A stretch of 64,000 nt of DNA from Bacteroidales bacterium (GTDB lineage: Bacteria; Bacteroidota; Bacteroidia; Bacteroidales; UBA932), in NCBI GenBank assembly GCA_017935505.1, contig JAGBHM010000026.1, forward strand, positions 62,001-126,000, in the 5' to 3' direction. The notes beneath the pieces are model-generated. The model was not told the DNA's origin. It made no database searches and saw only the letters and a list, made by a program, of their open reading frames with translations. Both the position numbers and the translations under genes were made by a program. Shown piece after piece: positions 54,320 through 62,898 of this stretch; the stretch's first letter is position 1; the number at the start of each line of letters is the position of its first letter.

Positions 54320-55726
54320 CTATTCAACTACTGTATAGATCAGTTGTAGTTCAGGATGCCTTTCTGCTTTAGGACCGTTTATTTTAGCATTAAAATAGGT
54401 GTAGTTGTTTATATAATAGCTGGTGTATCCGTAATAGCTGTCAGTTTCGCTTCTGAGAGGATAGAGCCAGAAACTGTATGAGTCGTCCAGTTCGGATTTA
54501 TCCTTGTTCATTATCTTCTGGATTGTAGATGAAACATCACAGTTATACTGCAACAGTGAGCGGTTCATGACACCCATAGGGTTGTCTGTGCTGTTGTAGT
54601 CTTCGAGCGGATAATAGTATTTTACATCAGTTGTGTCGTTGGCAAATTTCCGGTTTGCAGGAAAAAGGTATGAAGGATACCTGTAGGGCACGATATCAAG
54701 GTTCTCAGGCAGCTCGAACGGGAATACTAGACTGGCCTTTGCTATAAGTACCTTTGCCGGGTCATAACCATTTTCTGCCGCCCACGAATTGAGTACATCC
54801 TTCAAGTCTGCAACATCAACATAAGGTGCTATTCCACCAATGCCTTCAATTGGAAGCTCCTCAAGAGGCTCATCGGTTTCCAGATTCTTTGAACTGTATT
54901 TTGAGGTGTTCAGGGTGTAGCCATATCCTAAGGTAATGGCGATCAAGGTATCTTTTCTCGCCAATCCCTCCTCCCATGTAGGCTGGAAATTGCATTTGAG
55001 GTAGATGAAAGATGATGTGGCATCAAACAGACTCAGACGGCCTCCTTCAATGTTTCCAGCAGGCGGATCGCAAGTTATGTACAAGCCCGGGTGACGCTCA
55101 GAAAAGAGTGCAAGTGAGTCGAGTTCCTCTGCGGTTGCGCTCAGAATCTCTGCTCCGAGTGCATTGTCGAGATATATTTTTATGCTGTCGCCACCAAAAT
55201 ATGTTGCAGCACTGGTGTTGAGCAATGTGTGGTGGTAGTCATCCTCTGAGATTGAGTTGGCGTAAAGAGTTGTGGAATCCAGCTGCTTTTTCAATCTGTA
55301 TACATTGATGTTCTGGGTGATTCCCTCTTGTGAAGGATCCAGAATTACCGATGCAGTGTTGAGTGAGCCACCTGAAGCAACCGCCGCCAAAGGGAGACTC
55401 AAATAAGTTGATATTATTTTAGGATCTTTCCCCAGATCCAACATTGTATTTGTGGGAGAGATGTTTGCTGCCATTCCAAACTCAGCCACTCCAAACTCCT
55501 TGGTGCGGAAAGCGCCTATTGTGGAATATGATGTTGTCACACCTTGAATGCTGTCTGCCATCTTGAGCGTTACAGGCAGAGGCAGTGATACCGACTGCAT
55601 TTTCAGCTTGTGGTCATCCGGTATATAGTCTGATCCTACCGATTTGTCAACGGTAATACATGAAAAAACTAACAGACATGAGAATGCTGTTAGTATCATG
55701 GTGCGGAGTGTATCCTTAAATTGCAT
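54320..55726 (-). CDS. DUF4270 lipoprotein
   Basis: A 468-residue lipoprotein (lipobox VFSCITVD). The start DKSVGSDYIP and the following YSTIGAFRTKEFGVAEFGMAANI are typical of DUF4270, a Bacteroidota-specific beta-rich family of unknown function. It overlaps the end of the GT5 gene by 11 bases, and this pairing is conserved in many Bacteroidota. The mature protein would be in the envelope while its partner is cytosolic. Confidence 0.85.
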   Translation of the reverse strand: MQFKDTLRTMILTAFSCLLVFSCITVDKSVGSDYIPDDHKLKMQSVSLPLPVTLKMADSIQGVTTSYSTIGAFRTKEFGVAEFGMAANISPTNTMLDLGKDPKIISTYLSLPLAAVASGGSLNTASVILDPSQEGITQNINVYRLKKQLDSTTLYANSISEDDYHHTLLNTSAATYFGGDSIKIYLDNALGAEILSATAEELDSLALFSERHPGLYITCDPPAGNIEGGRLSLFDATSSFIYLKCNFQPTWEEGLARKDTLIAITLGYGYTLNTSKYSSKNLETDEPLEELPIEGIGGIAPYVDVADLKDVLNSWAAENGYDPAKVLIAKASLVFPFELPENLDIVPYRYPSYLFPANRKFANDTTDVKYYYPLEDYNSTDNPMGVMNRSLLQYNCDVSSTIQKIMNKDKSELDDSYSFWLYPLRSETDSYYGYTSYYINNYTYFNAKINGPKAERHPELQLIYTVVE

Positions 55727-56549
55727 TATTCTCTAGAATTGTGTCGTAAAACTGGTTATACTCTTTAATGTATTCAGAATCGGAGGTACTGATTCCTACA
55801 TATGGCAAGACAGGCAATTTTGAAGCTTTGACAAATGATGCAAGCTCCTCATTTATATTCTGACTTCCCATAATTATTCCGTCTGCATTCTGAACAGCCA
55901 ACTTAGCAAGATTTGTGCCATTAGCCGGAGACAATATATCCAGATCCTTGTTTTTGATACCAGGGAGTATAATCTTTGAACGCATATCATCGGCAAAAGT
56001 GAAGGAATCGGCCTCATCATAGAGCGAAAGTATCAGTTTGCTGTCTGTGAAGATAGGGTCATCCTTATATATTTTCTTCAGATATAGCGGCAAAATATGA
56101 GAGATCCAGCCTTGGCAGTGGATGATGTCCGGTTTCCATCTCAACTTCTTCACAGTCTCGAGAACGCCTCTGGCAAAGAAGATGGCCCTTTCATCATTAT
56201 CCTCAAAGAAATTTCCGTTTTCGTCATTGAAAATGAATTTTCTCTGGAAATAATCGTCATTATCTATGAAATAAACCTGCATACGAGCCGACGGAATTGA
56301 TGCGACCTTGATAATCAGAGGTCTGTCGATATCATTCACGATAATGTTCATTCCAGAAAGACGTATTACTTCATGCAGTTGGTTACGTCTCTCATTAATG
56401 CATCCGTAGCGAGGCATGAACGAACGAATCTCTTTTCCGCTTTCCTGTACTCCTTGTGGTAGGTATCTGCCTACTGTAGAGGCGGTTGTCTCCGGGATAT
56501 ACGGTAGAATCTCCGAATTGACGAACAATACTCTTTTAGGTTCTTTCAT
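55716..56549 (-). CDS. Stand-alone GT5 N-terminal domain (glycogen/starch synthase-like)
   Basis: A 277-residue protein equal to the N-terminal half of glycogen synthase (Glyco_transf_5). It begins RVLFVNSEILPYIPETTASTVGRYLP, where the usual ADP-glucose-binding KxGGL is replaced by ETTAST, and continues with PDIIHCQGW. The C-terminal GT-B domain that carries the nucleotide-sugar site is absent, so it may not be a working synthase. It is not a local frameshift: the gene ends cleanly, overlapping DUF4270. This short form is common in Bacteroidota. The promoter is TATCTTTG at 56570-56577. Confidence 0.85.
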   Translation of the reverse strand: MKEPKRVLFVNSEILPYIPETTASTVGRYLPQGVQESGKEIRSFMPRYGCINERRNQLHEVIRLSGMNIIVNDIDRPLIIKVASIPSARMQVYFIDNDDYFQRKFIFNDENGNFFEDNDERAIFFARGVLETVKKLRWKPDIIHCQGWISHILPLYLKKIYKDDPIFTDSKLILSLYDEADSFTFADDMRSKIILPGIKNKDLDILSPANGTNLAKLAVQNADGIIMGSQNINEELASFVKASKLPVLPYVGISTSDSEYIKEYNQFYDTILENNAI

Positions 56550-56569
56550 ATAGATAAAATTTAGCCATG

Positions 56570-56577
56570 CAAAGATA
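56570..56577 (-). promoter_or_regulatory. -7 element of the GT5/DUF4270 operon
   Basis: TATCTTTG on the minus strand, a full match, 21 bases before the ATG at 56549. It is back-to-back with the ftsX promoter. Confidence 0.6.
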
Positions 56578-56614
56578 ATAAAAAAAATAAAGAAAATGAT
56601 ATGTAATTTTTATA

Positions 56615-56622
56615 TATCTTTG
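56615..56622 (+). promoter_or_regulatory. -7 element of the ftsX operon
   Basis: TATCTTTG, a full TAnnTTTG match, lies 13 bases before the ftsX ATG. Confidence 0.6.
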
Positions 56623-56635
56623 AGGGTTAATTGCT

Positions 56636-57514
56636 ATGGTCAAGAAAGAAAAAAATATAATAGCGCGCAGACTGGTACACTCCTATTTATCGTCCATCAT
56701 CAGTATAAGCATGGTTCTTCTGCTGGTGGGATTGTTTGCTATTCTGGCTGTAAATGCAAAATCTGTTTCCGACTATTTCAAGGAGAATGTGAAGATCTCT
56801 GTAATCCTCAAGGAGGAGGTGGAGGATCTGGATGCCAGGGAGGTGGATAAACATATAGGGGGCCTCAATTCGGTCAAGTCTACTGAATATATCTCCAAGG
56901 AGCAGGGAACCAGGGAGATGAAAGATCTGCTCGGGGAGGATTTCCTTAAGGTATTTGATGTGAACCCTATTCCGATATCGATAGATGTACTGCTTAATGC
57001 AGATTATTTCGAACCCGACAGCCTCGAGGCTTTCAAGTTGCAGATGAGTTCATTGCCTCAAGTTGATGAGGTGCTCTATCAGAATACCCTGATTGAGGCC
57101 ATAAATGACAATATAGAGAGGATAGGACTGGTACTCATGGTGTTTATAGCATTGCTGCTGTTTATATCATTTGTGCTGATAAACAATACTGTGCGGCTGA
57201 ATGTCTATTCAAAGAGATTCTCAATCTACACTATGCGCCTGGTGGGGGCTACAAAGGCTTTCATAAGGGCTCCGTTCCTGTTGCGCTCAATGTTTCAGGG
57301 ACTTATTTCGGCGCTTATTGCAGTGCTTATCCTGCTTGGAGTGCTCTTTGTGGTAAAGGAGCAGTTTGCACAGCTGTTCAATGTCTTTGAGCCTAAGCTG
57401 CTTGCAGCGGTTATGTCGGGAATAGTGCTTTTGGGAATACTTATTTGTGTCGTTTGCACATTTTTTGTTGTGAACAAACTGGTGTCGCTCACCAATGATG
57501 AGCTTTATTATTAA
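56636..57514 (+). CDS. ftsX: Cell-division protein FtsX
   Basis: The membrane part of the FtsEX complex, which regulates cell-wall hydrolases at division. The 292 residues have one N-terminal helix, an extracytoplasmic domain (about 45-160, with DLDAREVDKHIGGLNSVKSTEYIS in segments), then three helices, the first near IGLVLMVFIALLLFISFVL. FSIYTMRLVGATKAFIRAPF is the coupling region typical of FtsX. It heads ftsX-DUF3098-uppP-lpxH. ftsE is not nearby, as is usual in this phylum. Confidence 0.92.
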   Translation: MVKKEKNIIARRLVHSYLSSIISISMVLLLVGLFAILAVNAKSVSDYFKENVKISVILKEEVEDLDAREVDKHIGGLNSVKSTEYISKEQGTREMKDLLGEDFLKVFDVNPIPISIDVLLNADYFEPDSLEAFKLQMSSLPQVDEVLYQNTLIEAINDNIERIGLVLMVFIALLLFISFVLINNTVRLNVYSKRFSIYTMRLVGATKAFIRAPFLLRSMFQGLISALIAVLILLGVLFVVKEQFAQLFNVFEPKLLAAVMSGIVLLGILICVVCTFFVVNKLVSLTNDELYY

Positions 57515-57515
57515 A

Positions 57516-57797
57516 ATGGAGAAGATGAAAAAGAGAACAAATGCCGTGAAAGGGCAGAATGAGATTGATGAGAAGAGTTTTGCAATTCCACGCAAAAACG
57601 TGCTTTATATAATTGCAGGCTTTGCCGTTATGTTATTCGGCTATGTGCTGATGGCCGGAGGCGGATCCGACAATCCCAACGAGTTCAATGACCAGATGTT
57701 CAATTTCAGAAGGACAGTTCTGGCTCCCATTGTAATATTGGCGGGAATGGTGCTGGAGATAGTGGCAATAATGTACAGGGGCAAAAATAACAGGTAG
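57516..57797 (+). CDS. DUF3098 membrane protein
   Basis: A 93-residue protein with two helices (NVLYIIAGFAVMLFGYVLMAG and TVLAPIVILAGMVLEIVAIMY) on either side of a short loop with the conserved FNFRRTVLAP. It belongs to DUF3098, a Bacteroidota family that is nearly always next to ftsX. The ATG at 57516 lies one base after the ftsX stop. Confidence 0.85.
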   Translation: MEKMKKRTNAVKGQNEIDEKSFAIPRKNVLYIIAGFAVMLFGYVLMAGGGSDNPNEFNDQMFNFRRTVLAPIVILAGMVLEIVAIMYRGKNNR

Positions 57798-57802
57798 ATG
57801 AT

Positions 57803-58651
57803 ATGACTGGAGTAGAGGCTATAGTGATGGGACTGGTCCAGGGACTTACCGAATTTCTTCCGGTGAGCAGCAGCGGACATCTTACAATCTGTAAAAATCT
57901 TTTTGGCATAGAGAGCTCCAATCTGAGCTTTGAAGTGGCAGTGCATGCCGCAACAGTACTCAGCACAATAGTTGCGTTCCGCAGTGAGATCTGGGACTTG
58001 ATAAAAGGTGTTTTCAAACTGGAGATGAATCCACAGAAAGATTATCTGTTCAAGATAGCGGTTTCGATGATTCCGATATTTATAGTAGGTGTTTTCTGCA
58101 AGGATTTTGTTGAAGAGCTCTTTGGCAGTGGTCTTGCAGTTGTCGGTTTCATGCTGATTGTAACATCTGCCCTGCTCTCATTGAGCGAAGTTATGACCAG
58201 AAGGCAGATGGCCAGAGCCTTGCAGCAGGCAAATGGCTATGACCATGGCGGAGAAGTGTCGGAATGTGGTAAAAATATAGGGTATAAGGAGGCATTCATT
58301 ATTGGCCTGGCTCAGGCATGTGCGGTCCTTCCAGGTCTTTCACGTTCGGGTTCCACCATTTCAACAGGGTTGATGTTGGGAGTCAAGAAGTCTGAGGTTG
58401 CCAAATTCTCATTCCTAATGGTGCTTGTCCCAATCCTTGGTGAAGCATTTCTTGAACTTGTAGGAGGGGAGTTCGGCCAGGCATCTTCTGGAATAGGGGC
58501 GATGCCGTTGATATTAGGCTTTGTAACAGCATTCTTGTCGGGACTGTTCGCATGCAAATTGATGATAAACCTTGTGCGTAGAGCCAGATTATGGGGCTTT
58601 GCCATCTATTGTGCCATAGCAGGAATCGCTTGTGTAATTGCTAGTTTCTGA
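57803..58651 (+). CDS. uppP: Undecaprenyl-diphosphatase UppP (BacA)
   Basis: An inner-membrane phosphatase that recycles undecaprenyl diphosphate for cell-wall and surface-glycan synthesis. Family motifs: GLVQGLTEFLPVSSSGHL near the start and AVLPGLSRSGSTISTGL in the second half, which together form the active site. The 282-residue length is normal. It starts 5 bases after the DUF3098 gene, and its stop overlaps the lpxH ATG. Confidence 0.95.
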   Translation: MTGVEAIVMGLVQGLTEFLPVSSSGHLTICKNLFGIESSNLSFEVAVHAATVLSTIVAFRSEIWDLIKGVFKLEMNPQKDYLFKIAVSMIPIFIVGVFCKDFVEELFGSGLAVVGFMLIVTSALLSLSEVMTRRQMARALQQANGYDHGGEVSECGKNIGYKEAFIIGLAQACAVLPGLSRSGSTISTGLMLGVKKSEVAKFSFLMVLVPILGEAFLELVGGEFGQASSGIGAMPLILGFVTAFLSGLFACKLMINLVRRARLWGFAIYCAIAGIACVIASF

Positions 58652-59418
58652 TGAAGGGTAAAAAACTGTGCTATTTTGTCTCGGATGTCCATTTGGGACT
58701 CGATTATAAAGACGCTGCCGAGCGGGAGCGCCGTTTTGCCTCTTTTCTTCAGACTCTTCCTGCAGAAACTGAGAAATTGTTTCTGCTGGGTGATATCTTT
58801 GATTTTTGGTATGAATATAAAAATGTGGTCCCAAGGGGGTTCACAAGAACTTTGGGCGCCCTTGCCGCACTTGTGGACAGAGGCGTTGAGGTCCATTTTT
58901 TCAACGGGAATCATGATATCTGGACATACAACTACTTTGAACAGGAGATAGGTATGATTATGGAGCGTCGCCAGCCGGCCGTATTTGAGATTTCAGGTAA
59001 GAGATTCTGTATAGGTCATGGAGATGGTCTGGATGCCTCTGATAAGGGCTACAAGCTCCTGAAAGGACTCTTTACAAACAGATTCGCACAAATTCTCTTC
59101 AGCTGTCTGCATCCGCGCTGGGCATTCGGATTCGGCCACTCATGGAGCAAGCACAACCGCCTTTCAAAAGGAGAGAAGTTTCTGTTCAGCGGAAGCGGCG
59201 AGCCGCTTGTGAAATTTGCCGAGGATTTCCAGCAGAGGCAACCATCTGATGAAAAAGTGGATTACTTCATATTCGGACATTACCATTACAATGCCCATTG
59301 CCAGTTGGATAATGGCGGTGAGATGTTTATGCTGGGTGAATGGATAAACCATTACGATTACCTGCTCTTTAATGGTGAAAATATTGCCAAAGGCTTCTAC
59401 TTGAAGAACATTGAGTAG
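58651..59418 (+). CDS. lpxH: UDP-2,3-diacylglucosamine diphosphatase LpxH
   Basis: A membrane-associated metallophosphoesterase of lipid A synthesis that splits UDP-2,3-diacylglucosamine to the lipid X step. All five motifs are present: SDVHLG, LGDIFDFW, NGNHD, IGHGDGLD and FGHYHYN. The 255 residues are normal. The ATG shares its A with the TGA of uppP, a sign of translational coupling. The 3' end overlaps the convergent DUF4294 gene by 22 bases. Confidence 0.92.
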   Translation: MKGKKLCYFVSDVHLGLDYKDAAERERRFASFLQTLPAETEKLFLLGDIFDFWYEYKNVVPRGFTRTLGALAALVDRGVEVHFFNGNHDIWTYNYFEQEIGMIMERRQPAVFEISGKRFCIGHGDGLDASDKGYKLLKGLFTNRFAQILFSCLHPRWAFGFGHSWSKHNRLSKGEKFLFSGSGEPLVKFAEDFQQRQPSDEKVDYFIFGHYHYNAHCQLDNGGEMFMLGEWINHYDYLLFNGENIAKGFYLKNIE

Positions 59419-60038
59419 TACAGATAGTCGAAAACCCCGTCGTGGTACATCTGTACCAGCTCTTCAACAACTTTGTCTTCTCCAAATTTGTCGTACGGTT
59501 TCTTGAGGTCTGAGCCGAACAGCTTTGCCACCCCTTGCCAGAAACCTGCAGCTGCGCCTCCGCGGTAGTTCTTTATTACATAGAATGAGGTTTGTCCCAA
59601 TTCCCTGTCGAGCAGCTTGAGCAGAAGCTTGCCTTGTGATAGTGTAAGGCTTCGCAGTGGCTTTTCAAACTCCTTGAAGAGTCTTTTTTCATATTGGCGC
59701 AGATATTTCTCCCTCTCTTTCTTTGTGAAGTTTGAATGGGCCAAAGTGCTGTCGGCATCCCTTGTTATCTCCTTAGCAATGAGGGCATAAGGATATGTTT
59801 TTTTGAAATTGTAAACAGTTTTGTAGTATTCTCTCCATTGGCGGCTCTTTTTCCAGTTGTCCGGTCTGTTGAATACATACAATGGGGCAATTTTGTCGGC
59901 AAAAAGGGTGTCTCCATTGTCCTGTATTATAAACCCGATAGTCTTGCCCCTTCTGTTTTGGGCACATGCATCCGCTTGGGGCAATGTGATGGCCACAAGG
60001 AGAAAACTTATTAATATATAGAGCTTTTTTTGATGCAT
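59397..60038 (-). CDS. DUF4294 exported protein
   Basis: A 213-residue exported protein. The signal peptide ends near ADACAQN. The conserved block KSRQWREYYKTVYNFKKTYPYALIAKE (in segments) and QGKLLLKLLDRELGQTSFYVIKNYRGG is the DUF4294 signature. The function is unknown; the family is widespread in Bacteroidota. It overlaps the lpxH 3' end and is divergent from gltS. Confidence 0.82.
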   Translation of the reverse strand: MHQKKLYILISFLLVAITLPQADACAQNRRGKTIGFIIQDNGDTLFADKIAPLYVFNRPDNWKKSRQWREYYKTVYNFKKTYPYALIAKEITRDADSTLAHSNFTKKEREKYLRQYEKRLFKEFEKPLRSLTLSQGKLLLKLLDRELGQTSFYVIKNYRGGAAAGFWQGVAKLFGSDLKKPYDKFGEDKVVEELVQMYHDGVFDYLYYSMFFK

Positions 60039-60113
60039 TATGCAAAATTTTGAGCAATTATTAAGCCAAATATATTAACTTTATCGTTCATTAATAACTA
60101 AACTTAAAAAAAT

Positions 60114-61472
60114 ATGTTCGATGCTTCCGTTTTTACCCCATGGACCCTATTTGTAGACCTTGGTCTCATTTTTGGCCTGCTGCTTATGGGAAAACTTATA
60201 CGAGTAAAAGTAAAACTTATCCAGAAACTCTTCATACCACCTAGCCTCATTGCCGGATTGCTGGGTCTTGCATTCGGTACCAACGGCCTTGGATGGCTTC
60301 CATTTTCAAACAACCTCGGAACATATGCCGCTGTGTTGATTGCACTTGTATTTGGAGCATTGCCATTGTCTTCTCCAAAAGTTTCTATGAAAGAGGTGTC
60401 GGACAGAGTTGGCCCTATGTGGGTGTTTGCCCAGCTGGGTATGTTGCTGCAGTGGGCACTTGCGGGTCTGTTCGGACTATTTGTCCTCAAACTTATATGG
60501 CCTGATTTGAATGATGCATTCGGTGTAATGTTGTCAACAGGATTTTATGGTGGACACGGAACAGCTGCTGCAATAGGTTCTGCATATGAAGGACTCGGAT
60601 GGGATGAGGCTCGCAGTTTGGGTATGACTACTGCCACTGTAGGTGTTGTCTGTGCAATTATAGGAGGATTGATTATGATCAAATGGGCTGCACGAAACAA
60701 ACAGACTGCCTTTATCGCCGATTTCAATGATTTGCCTAATGAGCTCAGAAGCGGTCTGCTTCCTCATGATAAGAGAGACTCTATAGGAACAGCTACAACC
60801 TCTTCAATCTCAATAGAATCCATTACTTTGCAAATGGCCTTTATATTTGTAGTGGCATTTGTAGGCTACATGATAAGCCAGGGAGTGAAGATGTATTACC
60901 CTAAATTGGAGTTGCCGGTATTCAGCTGTGCCTTTATAATCGGCCTTCTCTTCAAAAAGATATCAGACAAGACAGGCGTATCAGACTATATTTGTCCAAA
61001 TACTACACAGCGTTTGAGCAGTTTCTTTACAGATCTGCTGGTGGCATGCGGTGTAGCCTCTATAAAACTTGGAGTTGTTGTAAAATATGCATTGCCTCTA
61101 ATTGTGCTCATTATCTTTGGAGTTGTAGTAGTATGGTTCATCTCATTCTATTTTGGAAAACATCTCTCCAAAACCTACTGGTTCGAGCGCTCTATTTTTG
61201 CATGGGGATGGTGGACAGGAACCATGGCTATGGGTATTGCCCTTATAAGAATAGTGGACCCTAAATTGTTGAGCAAGGCTATGGATGATTATGCATTGGC
61301 ATATCTGCCTATTGCCCCGATAGAGATTCTGTTGATAACATTTGTTCCAATCATGTTCGTCAACGGGCATGGCTTGTGGCTGATGCTTGCATGTCTGGCA
61401 CTTTCACTTCTTTTGTTGTTGCTGGCCAAAAAAATGGGCTGGTGGATCGGTTCAAATAAAAGTAAAGCATAA
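60114..61472 (+). CDS. gltS: GltS-type sodium/glutamate symporter
   Basis: An inner-membrane secondary transporter of the glutamate:Na+ symporter family. The 452 residues have ten or more helices in two repeats. The re-entrant motif STGFYGGHGTAAAIG is diagnostic, as is the second-half block GVASIKLGVVVKY. It would import glutamate with sodium. The stop is followed directly by the ATG of an exported dipeptidase (no gap), so the two form an operon. Confidence 0.88.
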   Translation: MFDASVFTPWTLFVDLGLIFGLLLMGKLIRVKVKLIQKLFIPPSLIAGLLGLAFGTNGLGWLPFSNNLGTYAAVLIALVFGALPLSSPKVSMKEVSDRVGPMWVFAQLGMLLQWALAGLFGLFVLKLIWPDLNDAFGVMLSTGFYGGHGTAAAIGSAYEGLGWDEARSLGMTTATVGVVCAIIGGLIMIKWAARNKQTAFIADFNDLPNELRSGLLPHDKRDSIGTATTSSISIESITLQMAFIFVVAFVGYMISQGVKMYYPKLELPVFSCAFIIGLLFKKISDKTGVSDYICPNTTQRLSSFFTDLLVACGVASIKLGVVVKYALPLIVLIIFGVVVVWFISFYFGKHLSKTYWFERSIFAWGWWTGTMAMGIALIRIVDPKLLSKAMDDYALAYLPIAPIEILLITFVPIMFVNGHGLWLMLACLALSLLLLLLAKKMGWWIGSNKSKA

Positions 61473-62636
61473 ATGAAAAGATATTTGCTTATCATATTTT
61501 TGTCGGTATTCTGTGGCGGAGTCCTCTCCGCCCAAAGTACCGGTTGTGCGGAATCCTGGAAGAAGGCCGAAAATAGGGAACCCCTTACAGAGGCTGAGTG
61601 TGTGGCGGTTGCAGACTCTATACACAAGAGGTATGTAACGCTGGATTCCCATAATGATGCAGCTCTCTATCTGAACCATCCGGAGCGTCTTGCAAGGAAG
61701 GTGAGGAATAATGCTGCAGGATATACTGTGGTAAGCGGCCAGGTCTCTTTTGAAAAGATGAAAGAGGGAGGCTTGGATGCCGGTTTCTTTGCAATATATC
61801 TGGGGCAGAAGGCTTTGGATCAGAAATCCCTTGATTCTGTATATACCCTCTGTTCGACAGAACTTGATTTGTTCAAGAAATATGTCGGAGATCATGCAGA
61901 GGAGGCTGAAATAGCATATTGCCCGTCGGATTTGGCAAAAATCAAGGCAAAAGGCAAGAGCATTGTGGTGCTGGCAATAGAGAACGGATATCCGATAGGT
62001 AAGGAGCTCTCCAGACTGGATGAGTTCTATAACCGTGGAGTAAGATATCTTACACTTAGCCATAACTCTGCAAACTGTATCTGCGACGCTTCTATGGATA
62101 AGGAGCCTGAAAGGTATGGAGGATTGTCTGATTTCGGATACAAGGTCATAAAGAGGATGAACAGATTGGGCATGATCATAGATGTTTCACATGCCTCTTC
62201 TTCAACTCTTGCAGATGTGTTGGAGTGCAGCAAGGCACCGGTTGTGGCAACCCATTCCGGAGCCTGGGAGATGAAGAACCACAAGAGGAACCTTACAGAT
62301 GATGAGATGAGGGCTATTGCAGCCAAAGGCGGTGTGATCCAGTGCGCTACCGGACGTTTCTTCCTTTCGCATCTTCCAAAGAAGGATGTGACAGTAAAAC
62401 ATCTGGTTGACCATATCGACCATATGAAGAAGATTGTTGGCCCCGACCATATAGGTCTCGGTACCGATTTTGACGGTGGCGGTGGAGTTGTGGGACTGGA
62501 GGATTGTTCAAAGATGAAGGCTATCACCGTTGAAATGCTCAAAAGAGGTTATACTCCCGAGGAGTTGGGCAAGTTCTGGGGTGGAAATTTCCTGAGAGTA
62601 TGGGAGGAGATAATTAATGTTTCAAAGAAGATGTAA
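61473..62636 (+). CDS. Exported M19-family membrane dipeptidase
   Basis: A zinc dipeptidase of family M19 (renal-dipeptidase type). The signal peptide ends near LSAQ. Metal and active-site motifs are TLDSHNDAAL, AIENGYPIG, YLTLSHNSAN, IIDVSHASS, ATHSGAWE and GLGTDFDGGGGV. The 387 residues are full length. It cuts L-L or L-D dipeptides in the periplasm; glutamate so released could be taken up by the preceding gltS, though the substrate is inferred only from the neighbourhood. Confidence 0.92.
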   Translation: MKRYLLIIFLSVFCGGVLSAQSTGCAESWKKAENREPLTEAECVAVADSIHKRYVTLDSHNDAALYLNHPERLARKVRNNAAGYTVVSGQVSFEKMKEGGLDAGFFAIYLGQKALDQKSLDSVYTLCSTELDLFKKYVGDHAEEAEIAYCPSDLAKIKAKGKSIVVLAIENGYPIGKELSRLDEFYNRGVRYLTLSHNSANCICDASMDKEPERYGGLSDFGYKVIKRMNRLGMIIDVSHASSSTLADVLECSKAPVVATHSGAWEMKNHKRNLTDDEMRAIAAKGGVIQCATGRFFLSHLPKKDVTVKHLVDHIDHMKKIVGPDHIGLGTDFDGGGGVVGLEDCSKMKAITVEMLKRGYTPEELGKFWGGNFLRVWEEIINVSKKM

Positions 62637-62713
62637 TGCGAGACTTTTTTGTTGTGGTACAATTTTGTCGCAAATTGCACTTTTGAAAAAGTTTTGATTC
62701 TCGTAAGTTAATG

Positions 62714-62744
62714 AAAATGGCAGCGTTGGCTGTCATTTTTTTTT
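62714..62744 (+). terminator. Terminator of gltS/dipeptidase
   Basis: AAATGGCAGC/GCTGTCATTT (one G.U pair) with a 4-base loop and a long T run. It separates this operon from the ribosomal genes. Confidence 0.9.
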
Positions 62745-62775
62745 GTCGAAAATTGAATAAAAAATGTAAAAAATA

Positions 62776-62805
62776 TTTGTTTCTTAAATATTTTGTGTAT
62801 CTTTG
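62776..62805 (+). promoter_or_regulatory. Promoter of the rplP ribosomal operon
   Basis: TTTG (62776-62779) and TATCTTTG (62798-62805) with 18 bases between. It gives rplP its own start, about 90 bases before the ATG, which would not be needed in an intact S10 operon. Confidence 0.85.
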
Positions 62806-62898
62806 CAACCCCATAAATATGGCTCCGTTACAGCTATGTGTCTGGGAATCAATAAATTAAAGAGTTACAATAATTTTTATTGTCAAATTTAGAAAGTA
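62806..62898 (+). promoter_or_regulatory. Leader of the rplP transcript with two hairpins
   Basis: About 90 bases of untranslated leader. ATGGCT pairs with AGCTAT near the 5' end and ACAATAA pairs with TTATTGT (62866-62882) just before the ATG. This could be a regulatory leader, but no known ribosomal-protein leader was recognised. Confidence 0.4.

Noticed and set aside
55716-56549. The short glycogen synthase as a frameshifted pseudogene
   Set aside because: No C-terminal half is found in another frame downstream; the gene ends in a tidy overlap with DUF4270, an arrangement common in the phylum.
62637-62898. A duplicated tRNA 3' end marking the right edge of an integrated island
   Set aside because: No copy of the CAT-tRNA 3' end was seen here or in other gaps, and the DNA between carries mostly core genes, so an integrative island is not supported.
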